From NCBI GenBank assembly GCA_963606965.1, contig CAVDAL010000084.1, forward strand, positions 1 through 11,177: a stretch of 11,177 bases of DNA. Reading direction: 5' to 3'. The notes under the pieces are model-generated. The model made no database searches. It was not told the origin of the DNA and saw nothing but the letters and a program-made list of their open reading frames with translations. Position 1 is the stretch's first letter; each line of letters opens with the position of its first letter. This document shows positions 6,498 to 11,177 of this stretch, one piece after another. The position numbers and the translations under genes are program-made. This stretch comes from CAVDAL01 sp963606965 (lineage in GTDB: Bacteria > Actinomycetota > Coriobacteriia > Coriobacteriales > QAMH01).

Positions 6498-6529
6498 AGC
6501 GAGTCGAAACTATTCGGCTCGCTGTTTTT
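6498..6529 (+). terminator. rho-independent terminator before the R-M operon
   Basis: AGCGAGTCGAA (6498-6508), a 4-nt loop and TTCGGCTCGCT (6513-6523) pair throughout with one G-U wobble, and GTTTTTA follows on the plus strand. This is a standard intrinsic terminator for transcription coming from the left, and it insulates the controller promoter downstream. Confidence 0.7.
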
Positions 6530-6605
6530 ATCTAGCCTTCAAACTAAGATTATAAAGCAAAACGTCCAAGATTCCTTTTATTCTGTAACCAATTTTTATT
6601 CAAAA

Positions 6606-6660
6606 TTGTTGCTTATAATCCGTTGCCTTAAAAACAACAGTAATTTATCTTGTTACTTAT
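6606..6660 (+). promoter_or_regulatory. controller-gene promoter with candidate operator repeats
   Basis: TATAAT at 6614-6619 is a good -10 element, though I see no convincing -35. The 11-mer TTGTTGCTTAT (6606-6616) recurs as TTGTTACTTAT at 6650-6660, exactly 44 bp downstream. The first copy overlaps the -10 and the second lies just before the ribosome binding site (AAAGGA) of the controller gene. AGTAA (6639-6643) and TTACT (6653-6657) also form an inverted pair. Controller proteins typically bind repeated boxes over their own promoter, so these are candidate C-boxes. The remainder of 6420-6675 holds the two hairpins and nothing else I can name. Confidence 0.45.
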
Positions 6661-6675
6661 GAAAGGAATCGATTT

Positions 6676-6924
6676 ATGCTAGCAAATAAATTAGGAAAAC
6701 GAATTAAAGAACTTCGTAATTTAAAAGGTATCAGCCAAGAAAAATTTGCTTTAAAAATTGGCATGGATAGAACTTATTTCTGCACAGTAGAGTCCGGAAA
6801 AAGAAATATATCCTTGCACAATATCGAAAAAATTGCAAATGGTTTAAACGTATCTATCTCAGAATTATTTGATGGCTTAGAAGGATATCAAGATGACATT
6901 AACAGAAACCGAAGACAAAATTAA
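6676..6924 (+). CDS. Xre-family controller (C) protein of the R-M system
   Basis: This 82-residue single-domain helix-turn-helix protein contains the pattern typical of R-M controller proteins: I-K-E-L-R near residue 10, I-S-Q-E-K-F-A (19-25), R-T-Y-F-C-T-V-E-S-G-K-R-N (32-44), and N-I-E-K-I-A-N-G-L-N-V-S-I-S-E-L-F. Controller proteins bind as dimers to boxes upstream of their own gene, first activating and then repressing the C-R operon, so that restriction appears after methylation. The gene overlaps the endonuclease gene by 32 nt, the usual C-R arrangement, which implies translational coupling. The ATG is preceded by AAAGGA. A generic Xre repressor is the alternative, but size and position favour a C protein. 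Confidence 0.85.
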   Translation: MLANKLGKRIKELRNLKGISQEKFALKIGMDRTYFCTVESGKRNISLHNIEKIANGLNVSISELFDGLEGYQDDINRNRRQN

Positions 6925-7768
6925 AAATATTGTCTATGATGAATTCTCGAAATTATTGGTAAACATAGAAAGCGATTTCAAAAAGAATTACATCAAGAAA
7001 AGATACAACTTTTTATTAAATCAACTTGATGAAAACATTACTGCCAACATGGTATTTGTGAGCAGCTTCGAATCTAAAAGTGGGAATGCAATTGAAGCAT
7101 GTGCAAAAAGAATTGCAAGGCTTAGATTTGGGGACGAAAATGTCCCTGAAATTGTAAACCCGAGAGGGATCAAATTCGACGCTAAATCAAAAAACTCCAA
7201 TGGGCAAATTATTGTAACTGATGTGAATATTGATAATGGAAACCTAAAAGGAAAAATTTCAACATTCAGAGCCAATAATGTTGCATCTGGAAAAGGGAGT
7301 AAAAGAGTCGAAAGCGGCGTTAATCAAGAATCGATAAAAGAGCTGCTGAATTATGCTAAGGAATATCAAAATAAAAAGGAAATTCATACAAAGCCAGTTG
7401 ATTTAGCTTTTTTTGACGGAGAGAACTGGAATGTTTTAGAATTGAAAGCTGGCGGTGATTTAGACAGTTCGAACGCTCCTTCAAATGTTGAAAAACTCCT
7501 AACCATATATGTCGGACTAAATATTCCAAACTCAAAAGCATATTTCGGCACCTTATATAATAAAGATGGCGAAGGGAATACATGGACGGGTGCTGTTAAA
7601 AAACATATGGCATTTCCAGAGATGTTTTTAATTGGAAAAGATTTCTGGAATAAAATACTACCGCCAGACGTAAGTTATACGAGATTTACTGAACTGTATA
7701 AAATGGCACTCGAAGAACTCGACTTAAATGCAAGAATAAACAAAATGATAAAAGAAACACTAGAGTAA
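6893..7768 (+). CDS. Type II restriction endonuclease, PD-(D/E)XK fold
   Basis: This 291-residue protein is identified as the nuclease by its place between a controller and a methyltransferase and by a catalytic-looking motif, P-V-D (170 = D) followed by E-L-K (E183, K185), the V-D-x12-E-x-K layout of PD-(D/E)XK enzymes. Helix N-A-I-E-A-C-A-K-R-I (65-74) may supply the preceding acidic residue. The downstream G-K-D-F-W-N-K-I (248-255) and the layout around the core recall the TdeIII and EcoO109I groups, but the similarity is weak and I cannot name the recognition site. It does not look like the DpnII or MboI nuclease family. The start at 6893 has AAGG 8 nt upstream. The GC content looks low, like its neighbours in this module. 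Confidence 0.8.
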   Translation: MTLTETEDKIKNIVYDEFSKLLVNIESDFKKNYIKKRYNFLLNQLDENITANMVFVSSFESKSGNAIEACAKRIARLRFGDENVPEIVNPRGIKFDAKSKNSNGQIIVTDVNIDNGNLKGKISTFRANNVASGKGSKRVESGVNQESIKELLNYAKEYQNKKEIHTKPVDLAFFDGENWNVLELKAGGDLDSSNAPSNVEKLLTIYVGLNIPNSKAYFGTLYNKDGEGNTWTGAVKKHMAFPEMFLIGKDFWNKILPPDVSYTRFTELYKMALEELDLNARINKMIKETLE

Positions 7769-7769
7769 A

Positions 7770-8471
7770 ATGAATATTTCATTGCACAACGAAGATTGTA
7801 TCAAATATATGAAAAAAATGCGAGATAGTTCAGTTGATTTAATTTTAACCGATCCTCCATACAACATAGCACAATATTCAACGGGAAATATCCCGCTTCA
7901 AGGAAGAAGTGCCGTAAATAATAATCTTGGCAAGTGGGATCTTGCTAAAATTGAACCTCAAAATTTCGTTTCGGACTTTAAGCGCATATTAAAGCCAAAT
8001 GGCAATATATTTATTTTCACTAGCTATAACTTAATAGGAAAGTGGCACGAAGCTTTTGACCCAGAATATGATACTTTTCAATTTTTTATCTGGCACAAAA
8101 CAAACCCGATGCCAAAAATCTACAAAAACGGCTTTTTAAACAGCTGTGAGATGATTATCTGTCTATGGAACAAAGGACACAAATGGAACTTTTCATCTCA
8201 AAACGAAATGCATAATTATTTTGAATGCCCGATTTGTATGGGAAAAGAAAGGCTTAAAAATCCAAAACATCCAAGCCAAAAACCTATAAAGTTGCTTAAC
8301 CACTTGATAAAAATTGCAAGTGATAAAGACGATACAGTATTCGACCCCTTTATGGGTGTTGGGTCAACTGGCGTCGCATCAAAATTACTCAGCCGTAATT
8401 TTATAGGATGCGAAATTGACCAAACATTTTTTGAAGCTGCAAAGAAAAGAATCTTGTCCAATGGAGATTGA
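7770..8471 (+). CDS. Type II DNA methyltransferase, class beta (N6-adenine or N4-cytosine)
   Basis: This 233-residue methyltransferase has motif IV first (T-D-P-P-Y-N, 27-32) and the AdoMet-binding region last (F-D-P-F-M-G-V-G-S-T-G, 191-201), with H-P-S-Q-K-P (167-172) just before it. That order defines class beta amino-methyltransferases. The variable stretch between about 85 and 160 should hold target recognition; it includes K-T-N-P (110-113), also present in DpnA-type enzymes, and a C-P-I-C pair (153-156). DPPY allows either N6-adenine or N4-cytosine as product; resemblance to DpnA-type enzymes favours adenine. It begins 1 nt after the endonuclease stop with no strong ribosome binding site, so translation is probably coupled. 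Its job is to protect the host site from the upstream nuclease. Confidence 0.9.
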   Translation: MNISLHNEDCIKYMKKMRDSSVDLILTDPPYNIAQYSTGNIPLQGRSAVNNNLGKWDLAKIEPQNFVSDFKRILKPNGNIFIFTSYNLIGKWHEAFDPEYDTFQFFIWHKTNPMPKIYKNGFLNSCEMIICLWNKGHKWNFSSQNEMHNYFECPICMGKERLKNPKHPSQKPIKLLNHLIKIASDKDDTVFDPFMGVGSTGVASKLLSRNFIGCEIDQTFFEAAKKRILSNGD

Positions 8472-8482
8472 GACTTTTTAAT

Positions 8483-9541
8483 TTAATAGTTGGTGATTAT
8501 TAAATGTTTAACATCCTTGATATTACGGTTCATAAAACTAACTTGATATTTTTTTTCAAAACTTGATAATTTAAAATAATCTTTATATAAATCATAAATA
8601 AACTCAGTGTTTTTTATAATAAGTAAAAATTTTGCCTTAGTCCTTTTCAAGCATTCACATAATCGCCTTTGTTCTTCTTTGCCAAATTTATTTTTAGCAT
8701 ATGTTGAGAAATCACTGTCATAAGGTGGGTCAAGAAACATAAAGTCATTGCCAGTAAGATTAAGACTTTCTATAAATTCTTCAAAATCTTGATTTCTAAT
8801 AATAGCTGTATTTAATTTTTCAACCATTTCATCAGAAAGAACATAATCTATTTTCTTCTGAAAATCTTTTCTATTGTATGATATACCCCCATACGGAACG
8901 TTAAACATACCTTTTGCGTTATATCTAAACATTGAAGAATAACAAAATTCCCGTATGAAGAAAAATACCGCCGCGCGCCTTCCAAAAGATAAAGATTTTT
9001 GATTATTTTGTAAATAGCGAACATACATATAATATGCAGATTTTAAAGCCGCTTCAATATTAGCCATTCTATCATTATCAGAAATTGGGCCGTTCTTGAG
9101 TTCTAATTTTTGAGAACGCGCTATTTTGCTTGATAAATTTCTTTTTACCTCTTTCATAAAAATATTTGAATAATCTGTTGCAATTGCAGACAATTCGCAT
9201 ATATGTTTTTTCATAAATTCTTCTATAGAAATTATAGAATAATACAATTCAAGAACTTCATCTTTATTTTCTTCCACCAAACTGCCAACACATTTAAATT
9301 CGTCACATTCAAGCTGAATGTACTTACTAAAATCTCTATTTCTTTCCTTTATGCAACTATATAGATTAATCAATTCAATAGATTTATCATTTATGCAGCA
9401 TTTTTCATTTTTCGTATCAAAAAATACAGCACCAGCACCAACGAAGGGTTCAATAAAGCGGCCATTATATTCAGGAATATTTTCCCTTATTACCGGTAGT
9501 TCTTTTTCTTTTCCACCGGGCCATTTCATAATAGTTTTCAT
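8483..9541 (-). CDS. Dam-family DNA adenine methyltransferase, class alpha
   Basis: This 352-residue enzyme has the class alpha order: K-W-P-G-G-K (6-11), motif I P-F-V-G-A-G-A-V-F (32-40), and motif IV F-L-D-P-P-Y (269-274), ending in H-L-I-I-T-N-Y, the usual Dam/DpnM ending. It transfers a methyl group from AdoMet to adenine N6. It is about 70 residues longer than E. coli Dam, the surplus lying roughly at 70-170 between motif I and the recognition region. It is convergent with the class beta methyltransferase, 11 bp between stops, and has its own upstream region with a palindrome. A class alpha plus class beta pair is known from DpnII/MboI-type systems, so both may protect the same site. 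It could instead be an independent orphan methylase. Ribosome binding site: AAGAAGG. Confidence 0.9.
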   Translation of the reverse strand: MKTIMKWPGGKEKELPVIRENIPEYNGRFIEPFVGAGAVFFDTKNEKCCINDKSIELINLYSCIKERNRDFSKYIQLECDEFKCVGSLVEENKDEVLELYYSIISIEEFMKKHICELSAIATDYSNIFMKEVKRNLSSKIARSQKLELKNGPISDNDRMANIEAALKSAYYMYVRYLQNNQKSLSFGRRAAVFFFIREFCYSSMFRYNAKGMFNVPYGGISYNRKDFQKKIDYVLSDEMVEKLNTAIIRNQDFEEFIESLNLTGNDFMFLDPPYDSDFSTYAKNKFGKEEQRRLCECLKRTKAKFLLIIKNTEFIYDLYKDYFKLSSFEKKYQVSFMNRNIKDVKHLIITNY

Positions 9542-9568
9542 GCTTCTAAACCTTCTTAAATATAATAA

Positions 9569-9588
9569 ATGTTGTATATATACAACAT
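9569..9588. promoter_or_regulatory. 20-bp perfect palindrome upstream of the Dam-like gene
   Basis: ATGTTGTATATATACAACAT is perfectly self-complementary. It lies 28-47 bp upstream of the minus-strand ATG at 9541, where promoter elements are expected. In some R-M systems the controller protein also represses the methylase promoter through a single palindromic operator, which this could be. Autoregulation or an unrelated repressor is possible too. The remaining sequence of the spacer 9542-9682 is AT-rich with no gene. Confidence 0.5.
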
Positions 9589-9682
9589 AACGTTAATTAA
9601 TAAAACATTCAAGCAAATTACCGCATATGCCATAAAATAAATTCATCGCAATGCTTAGACAACATCTATTCAATAAGTTATC

Positions 9683-11056
9683 CTAAACGACCCTCTCCAA
9701 CATATCAAAGAAGTCATCTTCAATTAAAACAGGAATGTCATATTCCATGGCTTTTTTCACTTTGCTGCCGTAATTTCCATTAGAATATGCCTCGCTGCCC
9801 TTATTGCCCATTACGACATAATTAGTCTTCTTTGTAGGAGAATTTTTAATAATAAAACCCATTTCTTCAAGCTCTTTTGTAATTTCTGCTTTCTCTCCCC
9901 TGTCAAAGTTTCCTGTTAAAACAATAAGTGAGCCACTCAAATCATCAGATAAAACATCATCACAATTGCACGATTTCGATATTGGGTCAACAATGTATTC
10001 ACATCGCTTCACAAGCTCAGTGTTTTCACCACTTGTTATTACTTCGTCTTTAATGCTTTTTTCAACCAAATCAAAAAGTTTTTCATAGGCATCATTTAGC
10101 TTCAATGATGAATACTTATCTCTCCACTGTAAAAGACCAATAACTTCCTCGAGATTTATTCTTTTATCTGCTGCTATTCCGCTTATGATGCCCTTTAAAA
10201 TATTTTCAGCATTTGCCACATCCAAAAAACTATCAGACGCTACAAATAGACCAATAGTCATTAAAATCTGCTCACATTCACCATGCGTTAATTTACCATC
10301 TTCCAACACCTTATCTAGCAACAAATAAACGTCCTCAAAAATTGGCGTATACCTATAATTGGAATTTTTCTCAATCCACGATTCTATTTTTTCAAGTTCT
10401 GATTCATTGATAATAGTATCAAATTCAATTCCAACTATTAGACCATATAAATCCGCCATGGCTGAAGCTAGAGCCCGGGATTCAACTCTTTCTTTATTTT
10501 CCACGTTATGCCAAAAATAATCTTGTGGTTTATATGATGCAATTTTTGGATTGTTCCTCATAATTTTATAAAGCTCAAAACATGCCGCCGCATCACAATA
10601 AGCATCATGGTGATGGCTTAATTTTATGCCTTCGAATTCGCAAAGCGTCTCTAATTGATAATCACCTACGCAACCAGCATACGCAATCCTAGCTAATGCA
10701 TAAGTATCAATAATAGACGTTGCTGAAGGGAATTCAGCCTCATATCTTGAGATTATCTTATTCAAAACATTTGTATCGAAACTAACATTATGCGCAACAA
10801 GAATTGATCCATCTAGAACATTTTTAAACTTAGAAGTATAAAACTGCTCGAATGTTGGCTCATTACATACGTCTTTTGCGGTTATGCCATGAAGATTAAT
10901 GTTAACAGGGTCAAAGGCTTCACACGGGTTAATTAATTGGTTATATTTTTTTAAGATATTTAAATTTGAATCAGTGACCAGTGCGCCTATTTGGCACACA
11001 GATGCATTTCTTCTGTTTGGAGTTTCTACATCTAAAAAGACGAAATTACCTTTCAT
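9683..11056 (-). CDS. DEDDh exonuclease with TerB-like repeats and C-terminal BRCT domain
   Basis: Counting from the Met at 11056, this is a 457-residue protein. Residues 1-168 are a DEDDh 3'-5' exonuclease like DNA polymerase III epsilon: F-L-D-V-E-T (D9, E11), H-N-V-S-F-D (D94), and H150/D155. Residues 203-350 form two 84-residue-period helical units, each with two D-x2-[IL]-[NT]-x2-E motifs (D213, D253, D297, D337), resembling TerB-like domains. Residues 374-457 are a BRCT domain (S-L-I-V-L-T-G-N-F at 376-384, T-N-Y-V-V-M-G at 411-417). It probably degrades or trims single-stranded or displaced DNA, with BRCT giving partner or DNA-end binding. I prefer this start because AAGGAAAG lies 7 nt upstream and the exonuclease domain begins at once. 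A start at 11119 would add 21 residues but has its AAGG only 2 nt away. Nothing is visible in 11120-11177. Confidence 0.88.
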   Translation of the reverse strand: MKGNFVFLDVETPNRRNASVCQIGALVTDSNLNILKKYNQLINPCEAFDPVNINLHGITAKDVCNEPTFEQFYTSKFKNVLDGSILVAHNVSFDTNVLNKIISRYEAEFPSATSIIDTYALARIAYAGCVGDYQLETLCEFEGIKLSHHHDAYCDAAACFELYKIMRNNPKIASYKPQDYFWHNVENKERVESRALASAMADLYGLIVGIEFDTIINESELEKIESWIEKNSNYRYTPIFEDVYLLLDKVLEDGKLTHGECEQILMTIGLFVASDSFLDVANAENILKGIISGIAADKRINLEEVIGLLQWRDKYSSLKLNDAYEKLFDLVEKSIKDEVITSGENTELVKRCEYIVDPISKSCNCDDVLSDDLSGSLIVLTGNFDRGEKAEITKELEEMGFIIKNSPTKKTNYVVMGNKGSEAYSNGNYGSKVKKAMEYDIPVLIEDDFFDMLERVV

Positions 11057-11177
11057 TAAAAACTTTCCTTTTCTTTCATACCTGTTTTCACATTCAAATC
11101 TGTATTGAAATTCTATCATTACCTTGCGACTTAACTTTACTAACTTGCCTCAACAGCACACTTCTCCATTTTCAACA

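Noticed and set aside
6893..7768. Assignment of the nuclease to the DpnII/MboI family because of the alpha/beta methylase pair
   Set aside because: The residues do not resemble the DpnII nuclease sequence as I know it; only the methylase pairing suggests the link.
10899..11108. Plus-strand open frame opposite the exonuclease start
   Set aside because: Antisense to the DEDDh domain coding region, with no ribosome binding site or recognisable features.
1..11177. CRISPR arrays, tRNA or rRNA genes, insertion-sequence transposases
   Set aside because: No regularly spaced repeats, cloverleaf-like segments or transposase-like proteins were visible on reading.

Overview
The window reads as bacterial chromosome, most likely from an AT-rich member of the Coriobacteriia (Eggerthellales-like). 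This is inferred from two local signatures. One is a LuxR-type regulator with a large multi-pass membrane N-terminus. The other is a divergently transcribed Tat lipoprotein with a T-R-R-G-F-A-K signal. A fragment of a DmsB-like iron-sulfur subunit fits the same lineage. No rRNA, tRNA, CRISPR array or transposase is visible.

Layout. Positions 64-2127 hold three small minus-strand accessory genes: an unrecognised charged helical protein, a DUF6273-like protein, and a membrane-anchored protein of unknown function with a G8 tract near its start. They are separated by AT-rich spacers carrying a 26-bp palindrome and a degenerate 40-nt repeat present twice. Positions 2329-5523 hold a divergent pair: a membrane LuxR regulator (-) and a Tat-exported lipoprotein with neutral-ceramidase-like motifs (+). 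The spacer between them contains an exact TGTGA-N6-TCACA palindrome. A strong hairpin closes the ceramidase-like gene. Positions 5611-6419 look like a scar: a small cysteine-rich zinc-ribbon protein (-), an orphan reading-frame remnant (+), and the C-terminal fragment of a DmsB-like ferredoxin (+). Two hairpins follow, the second with a T-tract.

Positions 6676-9541 form a restriction-modification module. A small Xre-type controller protein overlaps a PD-(D/E)XK endonuclease, which is followed after 1 nt by a class beta DNA methyltransferase (all +). A class alpha, Dam-like adenine methyltransferase (-) converges on it with only 11 bp between stop codons. Candidate operators lie in front of the controller gene (repeated TTGTT[G/A]CTTAT) and the Dam-like gene (a 20-bp palindrome). 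The likely logic is that both methylases protect the host first, while the controller delays the nuclease expressed from its own operon.

Positions 9683-11056 (-) encode a DEDDh exonuclease with a C-terminal BRCT domain. Its middle is an ungapped 84-residue internal duplication carrying four acidic D-x2-[IL]-[NT]-x2-E motifs, reminiscent of TerB-like domains. It may belong to the same defence or DNA-repair island.
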